Part shown: piece by piece, positions 46,587-56,649 of the stretch
How the letters are laid out: each line of letters opens with the position of its first letter
How positions within the stretch are numbered: the first letter of the stretch is position 1
NCBI RefSeq assembly: GCF_007992455.1
Contig: NZ_BKAH01000004.1
Span: forward strand, 124,001 to 188,000
DNA: 64,000 nucleotides
Reading direction: 5' to 3'
Source: Microbacterium saccharophilum
Lineage (GTDB): Bacteria; Actinomycetota; Actinomycetes; Actinomycetales; Microbacteriaceae
Position numbers and translations under genes: made by a program
The notes under the pieces: generated by a model
Database searches by the model: none
Told to the model about the DNA's origin: nothing
What the model saw: only the letters and a program-made list of their open reading frames with translations

Positions 46587-49253
46587 ATGAAGACCGCTGA
46601 GATCGCCCAGCGCTACCTGTCGTACTTCGAGAAGAACGACCACGTCATCGTGCCGTCGGCATCCCTCGTGAGCCCCGACCCGTCCGTCCTCTTCACGATC
46701 GCGGGCATGGTCCCGTTCATCCCCTACCTCAACGGGACCGTCCCGCCGCCATACCCCCGCGCCGCGGACAACCAGAAGTGCATCCGCACGAACGACATCG
46801 AGGAGGTCGGCAAGACCGCCCGTCACGGCACGTTCTTCCAGATGCTCGGCAACTGGTCGTTCGGCGACTACTTCAAGGAGCAGGCGATCGGCTACGCCTG
46901 GGAGCTGCTGACCTCCTCGCGCGCCGACGGCGGTCTCGGCTTCGCCGAGCGCGACCTGTGGGTCACCGTGTACCAGGATGACGACGAGGCCGCCGCGCTG
47001 TGGCAGAAGGTCGCGGGGCTGCCCGAGCACCGCATCCAGCGCCTCGGCCGTGAGGACAACTACTGGTCCACCGGCCAGCCCGGCCCCGCCGGCCCCTGCT
47101 CGGAGATCTACTTCGACCGGGGTCCCGCCTACGGGCAGGACGGCGGCCCCGCCGTGGACGACAACCGGTTCACCGAGATCTGGAACCTCGTCTTCATGCA
47201 GGACGCGATCGCGAACGTCCGCTCCAAGGTCGACTTCGACATCGTGGGGGAGCTCCCCAACAAGAACATCGACACCGGCATGGGCCTGGAGCGCGTCGCG
47301 TTCATCACGCAGGGCGTGGACAACATGTACGAGACCGACCAGGTCCGTCCCGTGCTCGACCGCGCCGTCGAGCTGTCCGGCCGCCGCTACGGCGCCGACC
47401 ACGGCGACGACGTGCGCTTCCGCGTCATCGCGGACCACATCCGCTCGTCGCTCATGCTCCTGTCCGACGGCGTCACACCGTCCAACGAGGGCCGCGGCTA
47501 CATCCTCCGCCGCCTCATGCGCCGCTCGGTGCGCGCCATGCGCCTGCTCGGGGTCGACGGCCCCACCTTCCCGGAGCTGTTCGCCGCCTCGCGCGACGCG
47601 ATGAAGGCGGCCTACCCGGAGGTCGAGACGGACTGGCAGCGCATCTCGCAGTACGCCGTCGCCGAGGAGGAGACGTTCCTGCGGACCCTCGCGGCCGGCT
47701 CGACGATCCTCGACCTCGCCGTCGAGGACACCAAGCGCTCCGGCGGCGCGTCGCTGGCGGGCTCCGAGGCGTTCCTCCTGCACGACACCTACGGCTTCCC
47801 CATCGACCTCACCCTCGAGGTCGCCGAGGAGGCCGGCCTCTCCGTCGACCGTGCGGCGTTCGACGCGCTCATGCTCGAGCAGCGCACGCGGGCGAAGGCG
47901 GATGCCAAGTCGCGCCGCCGCGCCCTCGCCGACCTCAGCGTCTACAGCAGCCTCCGCGCCCAGGGCGAGACCGTCTTCACCGGCTACAGCGATCTGGAGA
48001 CCGAGTCCACCGTGCTCGGTCTGCTCGTCGACGGCCAGCCGGTCGACCGCGCGACGCAGGGGCAGATCGCCGAGGTCATCCTCGCGGAGACCGCGCTGTA
48101 CGCCGAGTCCGGCGGCCAGGTCGCCGACAAGGGCGTCATCGTCGGCCCCGGGTACGAGCTCGACGTCATCGACGTGCAGAAGCCGGTGCCGGGCCTCGTG
48201 AGCCACACCGTCGAGGTCACGACGGGCGAGGTCGGCGTCGGCCAGCCGGCGACGACCGTCGTGGATGCCGTGAACCGCCGCGCCGCCCGTCAGGCGCACT
48301 CCGCGACCCACCTCGTGCACGCGGCGCTGCGCGACACCCTCGGCAAGACCGCGACGCAGGCGGGGTCGCTCAACCGCGCCGGCTACATGCGCTTCGACTT
48401 CACGTGGGGTCAGGCGCTCTCCGAGGCGACCCGGACGGAGATCGAGGAGATCGCCAACAACGCCGTCCGCGACAACCTCGAGGTCACGACGCGTGTCCTC
48501 CCGCTCGCGGAGGCCAAGGAGCTCGGCGCGATGGCGCTGTTCGGCGAGAAGTACGGCCAGACCGTGCGCATGGTCGACATCGGCGGCCCCTGGTCGCGCG
48601 AGCTGTGCGCCGGCACGCACGTGTCCACGAGCGCCGAGGTCGGTCTCATCAACCTCGTGGGGGAGTCGTCGGTCGGCGCCTCCAACCGCCGCGTCGAAGC
48701 CCTCGTCGGGCTCGACGCGTTCCGCGAGCTCGCGGCCGAGCGTGCCATCGTGTCGCAGCTTACCTCTGCGCTGAAGACGCCGCGCGACCAGATCCCCGCG
48801 CGCATCGCGGAGCTGACCGCGAACCTCAAGGCGGCGGAGAAGAAGATCGCGCAGTTCGAGGCGAAGGCCCTCGGCGAACGGCTGCCCGCCCTGCTGGAGA
48901 CGGCGCAGCGCGCGGGCGCGCACCGCGTCGTCGCGCAGTCCCTGGGCGCCGTGGCGTCCGCGGACGACGTGCGCGGACTCGCGCTGCAGCTGCGGGAGCG
49001 GCTCGGCTCGGACGCGGCCGTCGTCGCGCTCGGCGCGGATGTCGGCGGACGCCCCGTCGTGATCGTCGCGACCAACGACGCGGCTCGCACCGCCGGGGCC
49101 AAGGCGGGTGCCCTCGCGAAGGCGGCGTCCGCGACGCTCGGCGGAGGCGGGGGCGGGCGCGACGACCTCGCGCAGGGCGGCGGCACCGACGCATCGGCGC
49201 TGCCTGCGGCCCTCGCGGCGATCGTCACGGCGCTGGAGTCGGCGACCGCGTGA
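46587..49253 (+). CDS. alaS: Alanine--tRNA ligase
   Basis: 888 residues, full class II AlaRS: catalytic domain (FTIAGMVPFIPYLNGTVPPPYPRAADNQKCIRTNDIEEVGKTARH), tRNA recognition domain, editing domain with zinc-type motifs HSATHLVHAALR and CAGTHVS, and a C-terminal DHHA1 domain ending in a Gly-rich segment (GGGGGGRDDLAQGGG). ATG 46587 (MKTAEIAQRYLSYFEKN) matches relatives; in-frame ATG 46563 is less likely. Its end overlaps ruvX by 4 nt and starts the long alaS-aroB operon. Confidence 0.97.
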   Translation: MKTAEIAQRYLSYFEKNDHVIVPSASLVSPDPSVLFTIAGMVPFIPYLNGTVPPPYPRAADNQKCIRTNDIEEVGKTARHGTFFQMLGNWSFGDYFKEQAIGYAWELLTSSRADGGLGFAERDLWVTVYQDDDEAAALWQKVAGLPEHRIQRLGREDNYWSTGQPGPAGPCSEIYFDRGPAYGQDGGPAVDDNRFTEIWNLVFMQDAIANVRSKVDFDIVGELPNKNIDTGMGLERVAFITQGVDNMYETDQVRPVLDRAVELSGRRYGADHGDDVRFRVIADHIRSSLMLLSDGVTPSNEGRGYILRRLMRRSVRAMRLLGVDGPTFPELFAASRDAMKAAYPEVETDWQRISQYAVAEEETFLRTLAAGSTILDLAVEDTKRSGGASLAGSEAFLLHDTYGFPIDLTLEVAEEAGLSVDRAAFDALMLEQRTRAKADAKSRRRALADLSVYSSLRAQGETVFTGYSDLETESTVLGLLVDGQPVDRATQGQIAEVILAETALYAESGGQVADKGVIVGPGYELDVIDVQKPVPGLVSHTVEVTTGEVGVGQPATTVVDAVNRRAARQAHSATHLVHAALRDTLGKTATQAGSLNRAGYMRFDFTWGQALSEATRTEIEEIANNAVRDNLEVTTRVLPLAEAKELGAMALFGEKYGQTVRMVDIGGPWSRELCAGTHVSTSAEVGLINLVGESSVGASNRRVEALVGLDAFRELAAERAIVSQLTSALKTPRDQIPARIAELTANLKAAEKKIAQFEAKALGERLPALLETAQRAGAHRVVAQSLGAVASADDVRGLALQLRERLGSDAAVVALGADVGGRPVVIVATNDAARTAGAKAGALAKAASATLGGGGGGRDDLAQGGGTDASALPAALAAIVTALESATA

Positions 49254-49723
49254 GCGGGTTCCGGCGCGGAGTCCGGCTCGGCGTCGACGTCGGGACGGCC
49301 CGCGTCGGCGTGGCCCGCTGCGACCGCGACGGCCTCCTCGCCGTCCCGGTCGAGACGGTGCCGCGCACCGACGCCGCCGCGGCGCGCGTCGCGGAGCTCG
49401 CCGCGGAGCACGAGGCGTTCGAGATCCTCGTGGGCCTGCCCATCAGCCTCAGCGGCAACGAGACGTCGTCCACCGCCGATGCGCGCACCTTCGCGGTCGC
49501 CGTGGCGGCGGCATCCGGCCTGCCCATCCGGCTCGTCGACGAACGACTCAGCACCGTCTCGGCGCACGCGGCACTGCGGAACTCTGGGCGAACACAGAAG
49601 TCGTCTCGTAGGATTGTCGACCAAGTCGCCGCCGTCGTCCTGCTCCAGCAGGCGATCGACGTCGAGAAGAGCACCGGCAACCCGGCCGGCACGCCTCTGC
49701 CCGATCCGCAGGAGATCGTCTGA
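49250..49723 (+). CDS. ruvX: Holliday junction resolvase-like protein YqgF/RuvX
   Basis: 157 residues with the RNase H-like fold: RLGVDVGTARVGVARC (first Asp), ILVGLPISLSGNETSS, VDERLSTVSAHAAL and RIVDQVAAVVLLQ. The family is linked to pre-16S rRNA 5'-end processing and to Holliday junction resolution. GTG 49250 overlaps alaS and its TGA overlaps the mltG ATG by one base. Confidence 0.93.
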   Translation: MSGFRRGVRLGVDVGTARVGVARCDRDGLLAVPVETVPRTDAAAARVAELAAEHEAFEILVGLPISLSGNETSSTADARTFAVAVAAASGLPIRLVDERLSTVSAHAALRNSGRTQKSSRRIVDQVAAVVLLQQAIDVEKSTGNPAGTPLPDPQEIV

Positions 49724-51204
49724 TGCCCGACACCCCGTCGAACGACGATCAGTTCGCGGACCTCTTCAGCAAGCTGCCGACGCCGAGCGCGGGTAGCGGC
49801 GTGCATCCCGAATCCGACCAGCCCGCTCCCGCCGCCGCGCCGCTCAGCCGTCGCGCGGCGCGTCTGGCCGCCACCGGGACGACCCCCACCGTGACCGATG
49901 TCCCGGCTCCGGACGCCCCGGCTTCGGACGCCCCGGCTCCGGACGCCCCGGCACCCGAGGAGCAGACCGCGCCGCCGGCGATGAGCACGCCCGCCGACGA
50001 GCACGAACCCGCCCCCACGACCGACGTGCCGCGATCCACGACACCCATCGACGCCCTCTTCGCCGAGGAGCACCCCGCGGACAAGCGCCTCGTCGAAGAG
50101 CGCCACGAGCGCGACCGGCGCAAGGGCCGCATCGCGGGCTGGGTGATCCTCCTCGTCGTGCTCGCGATCATCGGCGGCATCGTCGCCGGCGGCCTGTGGG
50201 TCTGGAACACCTATGAAGAGCCCATCCGCGATCTGTTCGGGTGGAGCGAGCCGAAGGATTACGAGTCGGGCATGGCCGAGGGGGAGGCGCTCGTCACGAT
50301 CGTCTCCGGCGACACCGGCGCGACGATCTCCGAGCGCCTGTACGACGCCGGGGTCACGAAGACCTCCGGCGCGTTCTACGACTACCTCATCTCCTCCGGC
50401 CAGAACCCGACGTTCGTGCCGGGCGTCTTCACGCTGCAGCAGAAGATGACCTCCGCGGCCGCCCTCGAAGCCCTCCTGGACCCGGCGAACAAGCAGGAGA
50501 ACACCGCGCAGCTGCGCGAGGGGCTCACGGTCGAGGCCACGCTTCCGCTCCTCGCCGACGGCATCGGCCTGCCGATCGAGGACTTCCAGGCCGCCGTCGC
50601 CGACCCGTCCGTCTACGGCGTGGATGCCGGCAGCCTGGAGGGCTGGCTCTTCCCGGCGACCTACACCTTCGACCCGGGCGTCACGGCGCAGCAGGTCATC
50701 CAGACGCTCGTCGACAAGACCGTCAGCGTCCTGGACACGGTGGGCGTCCCGGCGGAGCGGCGCGGCGAGATCCTCACGATCGCATCGATCATCGAGCGGG
50801 AAGCACGATTCGAGGACGACTTCTACAAGGTCTCGCGCGTCATCCAGAACCGCCTCGATGCCGGCAACGAGGAGACCTTCGGCAAGCTGCAGATGGACTC
50901 CACGGCCCAGTACGGCTACGGCGAGATGCACGACGGCACCGTGAGCTCCTCCAAGGAGGCTCTCGAGGACGACAACCCGTGGAACACGTACGTGCACCCG
51001 GGTCTCCCGGTCGGCCCCATCGCCAACCCCGGCCAGCTCGCGATCGATGCGGCCATGAACCCCGTCGAGGGCCCGTGGCTGTACTTCGTGACCGTGAACC
51101 TCGACACCGGCGAGACAGAGTTCACCGAGACCTACGCGCAGCACCAGCAGGCCATCGAGAAGTGGACCGCCTGGTGCGAGGCCAACCCGGACTCGGGCTG
51201 CTGA
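49723..51204 (+). CDS. mltG: Endolytic murein transglycosylase MltG
   Basis: Inner-membrane enzyme that cuts nascent glycan strands. 493 residues: a 137-residue cytoplasmic N-terminus with imperfect repeats (APDAPASDAPAPDAPAPEE), one membrane helix at about 139-163, then a LysM-like and YceG catalytic domain containing the catalytic Glu in IASIIEREARFEDD and the signature NTYVHPGLPVGPIANPGQLAIDAAMNP. ATG 49723. Confidence 0.94.
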   Translation: MPDTPSNDDQFADLFSKLPTPSAGSGVHPESDQPAPAAAPLSRRAARLAATGTTPTVTDVPAPDAPASDAPAPDAPAPEEQTAPPAMSTPADEHEPAPTTDVPRSTTPIDALFAEEHPADKRLVEERHERDRRKGRIAGWVILLVVLAIIGGIVAGGLWVWNTYEEPIRDLFGWSEPKDYESGMAEGEALVTIVSGDTGATISERLYDAGVTKTSGAFYDYLISSGQNPTFVPGVFTLQQKMTSAAALEALLDPANKQENTAQLREGLTVEATLPLLADGIGLPIEDFQAAVADPSVYGVDAGSLEGWLFPATYTFDPGVTAQQVIQTLVDKTVSVLDTVGVPAERRGEILTIASIIEREARFEDDFYKVSRVIQNRLDAGNEETFGKLQMDSTAQYGYGEMHDGTVSSSKEALEDDNPWNTYVHPGLPVGPIANPGQLAIDAAMNPVEGPWLYFVTVNLDTGETEFTETYAQHQQAIEKWTAWCEANPDSGC

Positions 51205-51207
51205 GCG

Positions 51208-52041
51208 GTGCCGGACGCCGCACTGGAGGTCTGGGGCGACCCGATCGAGCACAGCCTGTCGCCGGCGCTGCATTCCGCGGCGTACCGGCAGCTCGGCTGG
51301 GACTGGACGTACGGCCGGCGCCGCGTCACGGAGGCCGGCTTCGCGGGCGAGCTCGCCGCGGCCGCGCCGACGCTCCGCGGCCTGTCGCTCACGATGCCGC
51401 TGAAGACCGCCGCGTTCGCGGCCGCCGCGACGCGTGACGACCGCGCGGAGCTGACCGGCGCCGTCAACACGCTGCTTCTCAGGGACTCCGCGCCCCGCGG
51501 GTTCAACACCGACGTCGGGGGCATCGTGCGCTCCCTCGCCGAGGAGGGCATCGCCGGCTTCGAGGAGGTCCGCATCGTCGGGGCCGGCGCCACCGCGACC
51601 TCCGCGCTCGTCGCCCTCGCCGAACTCGGCGCCCGCTACGTCGAGGTGGCCGCGCGCCGCCCCCTCGCCATCGCACCGCTGCAGGACCTGGGGGACCGGC
51701 TCGGGATGACGGTGCGGCCCGTTCCGCTGACCGCCGACGCCTTCGCCCCGGTGCCGCTCACGATCGCGACGCTCCCCGGCGGCGCCCGGCTCGACCCCCT
51801 CGCCGCCGACGCCCTCGCCGGTGCCGGCGGCCTCCTGCTGGACGTCGTCTACGGCCACTGGCCCACCGCGCTCTCCGCCGCGTGGGACCGGGCCGGCGGC
51901 CGCGCCGTCAGCGGGGCGGGGATGCTGCTGCACCAGGCGGTGCTGCAGATCCGGATCTTCCGCACCGGCGACCCCGCCGAGCCGCTGCCGGACGAGGCCG
52001 CCGTCGTGGCCGTCATGCGCCGCGCGCTCATGGGAGGATAG
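51208..52041 (+). CDS. aroE: Shikimate dehydrogenase
   Basis: NADPH-dependent reduction of 3-dehydroshikimate to shikimate. 277 residues: substrate site [34 protein letters not shown] with the catalytic Lys, [16 protein letters not shown], nucleotide loop [14 protein letters not shown], and C-terminal [15 protein letters not shown] 51208 is 3 nt after the mltG stop. This mltG-aroE junction is conserved in actinobacteria. Confidence 0.94.
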   Translation: MPDAALEVWGDPIEHSLSPALHSAAYRQLGWDWTYGRRRVTEAGFAGELAAAAPTLRGLSLTMPLKTAAFAAAATRDDRAELTGAVNTLLLRDSAPRGFNTDVGGIVRSLAEEGIAGFEEVRIVGAGATATSALVALAELGARYVEVAARRPLAIAPLQDLGDRLGMTVRPVPLTADAFAPVPLTIATLPGGARLDPLAADALAGAGGLLLDVVYGHWPTALSAAWDRAGGRAVSGAGMLLHQAVLQIRIFRTGDPAEPLPDEAAVVAVMRRALMGG

Positions 52042-52045
52042 AACA

Positions 52046-53257
52046 ATGCTCCGCGTGCTCACGGCCGGCGAATCGCACGGCCCCGAACTCGTCGCCGTCA
52101 TGGAGGGCCTGCCCGCGGGCGTCCCCGTCTCGCGCGCCGCCATCCAGGCCGACCTCGCTCGCCGCAAGCTCGGCTACGGCCGCGGCTCCCGGATGAAGTT
52201 CGAGGAGGACGAGCTCACGATCTCCTCCGGCGTCGTGCACGGCACGAGCATCGGCAGCCCCATCGCGCTGCGCATCGGCAACACCGAATGGCCCAAGTGG
52301 GTCGAGGTCATGAGCCCCGAGCCCGTCGAGCTGACGGAGAAGTCCCGCGGCCGCGGCGCCGCCCTGACGCGCCCCCGCCCCGGCCATGCCGACCTCGTCG
52401 GCATGCAGAAGTACGGCTTCGACGAGGCCCGGCCCATCCTCGAGCGCGCCAGCGCCCGCGAGACCGCCGCGCGCGTCGCGCTCGGCGCGATCGCCCGCGG
52501 CTTCCTCGGCGAACTCGGCATCCGTCTCGTCAGCCACACGCTCTCCATCGGCCCCGTCCGCGTACCGGAGGGCACGGCGCTCCCGGCGCCGGACGACGTC
52601 GCGGCCCTCGACGCCGATCCGCTGCGCTGCTTCGACGCCGCCACGAGCGCGGCCATGGTCGAGGAGGTCGACGCCGCCCGCAAGGACGGCGACACCCTCG
52701 GCGGCATCGTCGAGGTGCTCGCGTACGGCCTGCCGCCGGGGCTCGGCTCGCACGTGCAGTGGGACCGCCGCCTCGACGCGAAGCTCGCGCAGGCGCTCAT
52801 GAGCATCCAGGCGATCAAGGGCGTCGAGGTCGGCGACGGCTTCGAGACCACGCGGCGCCGAGGCTCCGCGGCGCACGACGAGCTCTTCGCCACGGACGGC
52901 GGCATCACGCGCGCCACCGACAAGGCCGGCGGCACGGAGGGCGGCATGTCCACCGGCACCGTCCTGCGGGTCCGCGCCGGCATGAAGCCCATCGCCACGG
53001 TCCCGCACGCGCTCCGCACGATCGACGTCACGACGGGCGAGGCGGCGACGGCGCACCACCAGCGCTCCGACGTGTGCGCCGTCCCGGCCGCGGGCGTCGT
53101 CGCCGAGGCCATGGTCGCGATCGTGCTCGCCGAGGTCGTCCTGGAGAAGTTCGGGGGCGACAGCGTCGCCGAGACCCGCCGGAACCTCGACGGCTACCTC
53201 GCCGCCATCCCGGAGAGCCTGCACACGGCACCGGGCAGCGACGACACGCTCGGATGA
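52046..53257 (+). CDS. aroC: Chorismate synthase
   Basis: Converts EPSP to chorismate with reduced FMN. 403 residues with all family signatures: [78 protein letters not shown] and [19 protein letters not shown] 52046 is 4 nt after the aroE stop, with GGAGG in the aroE tail. It overlaps aroK by 4 nt. Confidence 0.97.
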   Translation: MLRVLTAGESHGPELVAVMEGLPAGVPVSRAAIQADLARRKLGYGRGSRMKFEEDELTISSGVVHGTSIGSPIALRIGNTEWPKWVEVMSPEPVELTEKSRGRGAALTRPRPGHADLVGMQKYGFDEARPILERASARETAARVALGAIARGFLGELGIRLVSHTLSIGPVRVPEGTALPAPDDVAALDADPLRCFDAATSAAMVEEVDAARKDGDTLGGIVEVLAYGLPPGLGSHVQWDRRLDAKLAQALMSIQAIKGVEVGDGFETTRRRGSAAHDELFATDGGITRATDKAGGTEGGMSTGTVLRVRAGMKPIATVPHALRTIDVTTGEAATAHHQRSDVCAVPAAGVVAEAMVAIVLAEVVLEKFGGDSVAETRRNLDGYLAAIPESLHTAPGSDDTLG

Positions 53258-53760
53258 CGAACCCCGCGGTCGTCCTCATCGGTCCGATGGGCGCGGGCAA
53301 GACCAGCATCGGCAAGCGCGTCGCGAAGCGGCTCGGCGTGACGTTCTACGACAGCGACGTCGCCGTGTCCCGCGCGCACGGCCCCATCGAGAAGATCTTC
53401 GCCGACCACGGCGAGGAGCACTTCCGCGCCCTCGAGCGGGATGCCGTGCACGCCGGCCTCGACCAGGGCGGCATCGTCGCACTCGGCGGCGGGGCGGTGC
53501 TGCACCCCGACACGCAGGCCGAGCTCGCCGGCCACCGTGTCGTGCTGCTCACCGTGTCGCCGCACACCGTCGGCTCCCGCATCCGCGGCTCGAAGCGCCC
53601 CCTGCTGCAGGGCGAGGACCCCGTCGCCCGCTGGCGCGAGGTGTACGAGACGCGGCGCGGCCTGTACGAGCAGCTCGCCGACGTCACCTTCGACACGTCC
53701 ACCGGCCCCCTCCAGGACATCGTCGACGCCATCACCGAGTGGGTTCAGGAGAACACATGA
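53254..53760 (+). CDS. aroK: Shikimate kinase
   Basis: ATP-dependent phosphorylation of shikimate. 168 residues: Walker [23 protein letters not shown], shikimate-contact [34 protein letters not shown], and lid [16 protein letters not shown] 53254 overlaps aroC and its stop overlaps aroB, giving tight translational coupling along aroC-aroK-aroB. Confidence 0.96.
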   Translation: MTNPAVVLIGPMGAGKTSIGKRVAKRLGVTFYDSDVAVSRAHGPIEKIFADHGEEHFRALERDAVHAGLDQGGIVALGGGAVLHPDTQAELAGHRVVLLTVSPHTVGSRIRGSKRPLLQGEDPVARWREVYETRRGLYEQLADVTFDTSTGPLQDIVDAITEWVQENT

Positions 53761-54833
53761 GCGAGACCACCGTCATCACCGTCGCAGGCGACCAGCCCTA
53801 CGACATCACGATCGGTCGCGGCATCCTGCCCATGATCGGCGACGTCCTGCCCGCCGCCGCGCGCCGCGTGCTCATCGTGCACCCGCCGACCCTGTCCGCG
53901 CAGGCGGAGCAGCTCCGGGCGCTCCTGGGGGAGGAGCGGCAGGTGCTCCTCGCCGAGATCCCGGATGCCGAGCAGGGCAAGCGGGTCGAGGTCGCCGCGT
54001 TCTGCTGGCAGGTCATGGGGCAGGCCGACTTCACCCGCACCGACGTCGTGATCGGCTTCGGCGGCGGGGCCGTGACCGACCTCGCCGGGTTCGTCGCGGC
54101 CACCTGGCTGCGCGGCGTCACGCTCGTGCAGGTGCCGACCACGGTCCTCGGCATGGTGGATGCCGCCGTGGGCGGCAAGACCGGTATCAACACCGCGGAG
54201 GGGAAGAACCTCGTCGGCGCCTTCTGGCCGCCCCGCGCCGTCGTGTGCGATCTGGAGATGCTCGACTCGCTGAGCGACAACGAGCGGGTCGCCGGGTTCG
54301 CCGAGGTCGTCAAGGCCGGTTTCATCTGGTACCCGGAGATCCTCGACCTCATCGAGGCCGACCCGAAAGCCGCCGTCGACCCGCACAGCCCGGCCTTCCG
54401 GCGCTGCGTCGAGCTCGCGATCGACATGAAGGCGCGCGTCGTGGGGGAGGACCTCCGCGAGGCGGGCCTCCGCGAAGTCCTCAACTACGGCCACACCCTC
54501 GGTCACGCCATCGAGCACTCCGAGCGGTACCGCTGGCGCCACGGCGCCGCGATCTCGGTCGGCATGGTCTTCGCCGCCGAGCTCTCCCGCCTCGCGGGAC
54601 GCCTGCCGGATGCCGCCGCGCAGCGGCACCGCGACATCCTCGAACTCCTCGGGCTGCCGACGACGTACCGCGCGGGCGCGTGGCCGTCGCTGCTGGCGAC
54701 GATGCAGCGCGACAAGAAGTCCCGCGGCTCGATGCTCCGCTTCATCGTCCTCGACGACATCGCCAAGCCCACCGTGCTGCAGGCGCCGGATGAGTCCCTG
54801 CTCTTCGCCGCGTACCAGGAGGTCGCGGGCTAG
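53757..54833 (+). CDS. aroB: 3-dehydroquinate synthase
   Basis: Second step of the shikimate pathway, NAD- and metal-dependent. 358 residues: FGGGAVTDLAGFVAATWLRGV, VPTTVLGMVDAAVGGKTGINTAEGKNLVGAFWPPRAV, FAEVVKAGFIW, and metal-binding LNYGHTLGHAIEHSERYRWRHGAAISVGM. The stop TAG lies within GCTAGC, the target of the adjacent IS element; the coding sequence itself is unchanged by the insertion. Confidence 0.97.
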   Translation: MSETTVITVAGDQPYDITIGRGILPMIGDVLPAAARRVLIVHPPTLSAQAEQLRALLGEERQVLLAEIPDAEQGKRVEVAAFCWQVMGQADFTRTDVVIGFGGGAVTDLAGFVAATWLRGVTLVQVPTTVLGMVDAAVGGKTGINTAEGKNLVGAFWPPRAVVCDLEMLDSLSDNERVAGFAEVVKAGFIWYPEILDLIEADPKAAVDPHSPAFRRCVELAIDMKARVVGEDLREAGLREVLNYGHTLGHAIEHSERYRWRHGAAISVGMVFAAELSRLAGRLPDAAAQRHRDILELLGLPTTYRAGAWPSLLATMQRDKKSRGSMLRFIVLDDIAKPTVLQAPDESLLFAAYQEVAG

Positions 54834-54834
54834 C

Positions 54835-55906
54835 TGTACTGACCCGGATCGTTGTTGACGTAGGAGAGGCCTCCGGGGTCGAGTTGGAGCTGTCTAGTTC
54901 TTCAGCTCGAACCCACGGAGGTCTCTCTTGTCTCACGCTAATGCCCGGCTGACTCCGGCCGGCAGGCTGATTATGGTCCAGCGCATCGAGTCGGGGCGCG
55001 CTGTCGCGCATGTCGCGGCAGAGATGGGGATCTCGCGTACGACCGCGTGGCGGTGGTGGCGGCGGTTTCAGGAACACGGACGGGCGGGGCTGGTCGATCG
55101 GTCCAGCGTTGCTCGCTCGCACCCGCGCCGCACGACGGCGTGCGTGGAGACGCGAGTGCAGATCATGCGGCACTTCGCTCGCCGCGGACCCGTGTTCATC
55201 GCCGACAAGCTCGACATGCACGCCTCGACAGTGGGGCGAGTGCTACGGCGACGACGGATGCCGTTGCTGCGCGAGATGGACCCGATCACGGGGAAGATGA
55301 TTCGCGCGACACGAGCAACCGCAGCCCGGTACGAGCACGACCACCCGGGCTCCCTGATCCACATCGATGTGAAGAAACTCGGCCGTATCCCAGACGGCGG
55401 CGGGTGGAGAGCAGATCCCAGGCAAACCGTCGCCGTCCATCGAACATCGCATCTCAAAGTCGGCTAGGACTACGTCCATACAGCGATCGATGACCGCTCT
55501 CGGGTCGCTTACGTGGAGATCCACGATGACGAGAAGGGCACGACGGCGGCAGGCTTCCTCGAGCGAGCCATCGGGTTCTACGCGACCCTGGGCGTCAAGG
55601 TCGAACGCGTCATCAGCGACAACGCGTTCGCCTACCGCCACTCCACCGCGTTCCGCGGCGTGATCGACGCGCGCGGCATCAAGCAGAAGTTCATCAAACC
55701 GCATTGTCCCTGGACCAACGGGAAGGTGGAGCGCCTGAACCGCACCCTCGCGACCGAGTGGGCATACGCCCGAGCCTGGACATCGAACACCGATCGCGCA
55801 ACAGCCTTGCCCGCCTGGCTCGACTACTACAACCTAGACAGAGCCCACCTCGGCATCGGAGGCAAAACTCCCATCGACCGAATCAACAACGGTCGAGGTC
55901 AGTACA
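54835..55906 (+). mobile_element. IS481-family insertion sequence, 1072 bp
   Basis: Ends TGTACTGACC and GGTCAGTACA are imperfect terminal inverted repeats (about 22 of 25 match). A 6-bp direct repeat GCTAGC flanks it (54829-54834 and 55907-55912), fitting the NCTAGN target preference known for IS481. It carries one transposase gene with an amber codon, so this copy cannot move by itself. It separates aroB from aroQ without damaging either coding region. Confidence 0.92.
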
Positions 55907-55911
55907 GCTAG
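54928..55911 (+). pseudogene. IS481-family transposase interrupted by an amber codon
   Basis: One reading frame from TTG 54928 (GGAGG upstream; MSHANARLTPAGRL) to TAG 55909-55911 would encode 327 residues but for an in-frame TAG at codon 180 (55465-55467), where relatives have an aromatic residue before DYVH. N-terminal HTH (AEMGISRTTAWRWWRRF) and DDE catalytic triad (Asp147 in IHIDVKK, Asp231 in ISDNAFAYRH, Glu268 in NGKVERLNRT) are otherwise intact. Its own final stop lies outside the element, in the duplicated target site. Loss of function is recent, as the rest is undamaged. Confidence 0.9.
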
Positions 55912-55930
55912 CGTCCGCGGCCGCCGCGCG

Positions 55931-55975
55931 CGGCATCCGCGCCGCCGGCATCCGCACCGCCGGCATCCGTACCCC
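55931..55975. repeat. Three 15-bp tandem repeats between the IS and aroQ
   Basis: CGGCATCCGCGCCGC, CGGCATCCGCACCGC and CGGCATCCGTACCCC follow one another. Each contains GGCATCC, a 7-mer that recurs throughout the window. Confidence 0.75.
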
Positions 55976-56087
55976 TCCGGAGGAGATGACGCGCCGGGAG
56001 GTCATATCCGCGGAATCCGCCCTCCCGAGGCGCCCTCTCCTCCCGCGGCGTACGGCCGAGCAGACCGGGCCGCCGGCCCACGGCCGC

Positions 56088-56093
56088 TAGGGT
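56088..56093 (+). promoter_or_regulatory. Leaderless promoter of aroQ
   Basis: TAGGGT ends 6 nt before GTG 56100. It lets aroQ be expressed despite the IS between it and the aro operon. Confidence 0.5.
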
Positions 56094-56099
56094 GCTGAC

Positions 56100-56558
56100 G
56101 TGACCACCTCGCGCCGCCTCCTGCTCGTCAACGGGCCGAACCTCAACCTCCTCGGCACCCGCGAGCCGGAGATCTACGGGCGGGAGACCCTCGCCGACGT
56201 CGAGCGGCTCGTCACCGAGACCGCGACCGCGCGCGGCTTCGAGGTCCGCGCCGTGCAGAGCAACCACGAGGGCGTCCTGATCGACGCGATCCACGCCGCC
56301 CGCGCGGACTGCGCCGGCATCGTCATCAACCCCGGCGGGCTCACGCACACCTCCGTCGTCCTCCGCGACGCGCTCTCCGGCGTCGCGCTGCCGGTCGCGG
56401 AGGTGCACATCTCCAACGTCTACGAGCGCGAAGCGTTCCGCCACCACTCGTTCGTGGCCGACGTCGCCGCCGTCCACGTCATCGGCGAGGGAGTCCCCGG
56501 CTACGCTCGCGCCACCGCCCTGCTCCTCGACGTGATCACGGGCCAGTCGGACCTCTGA
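56100..56558 (+). CDS. aroQ: 3-dehydroquinate dehydratase, type II
   Basis: Third step of the shikimate pathway. 152 residues of the dodecameric type II family: [20 protein letters not shown] (catalytic Arg-Tyr lid), [53 protein letters not shown] (catalytic His). GTG 56100, leaderless. In relatives it follows aroB directly; here an IS lies between. Confidence 0.96.
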   Translation: MTTSRRLLLVNGPNLNLLGTREPEIYGRETLADVERLVTETATARGFEVRAVQSNHEGVLIDAIHAARADCAGIVINPGGLTHTSVVLRDALSGVALPVAEVHISNVYEREAFRHHSFVADVAAVHVIGEGVPGYARATALLLDVITGQSDL

Positions 56559-56570
56559 GCCGTCTTCCCG

Positions 56571-56576
56571 TAGAAT
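56571..56576 (+). promoter_or_regulatory. Promoter -10 box of efp-nusB
   Basis: TAGAAT 13 nt after the aroQ stop; predicted leader about 67 nt. Confidence 0.55.
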
Positions 56577-56649
56577 CGACTGTCGGCCCGCGCTTCGACC
56601 TCTTCAGCGCCGCGGCCCCGGACCCCACACGAACGGAAACTTCACACTC

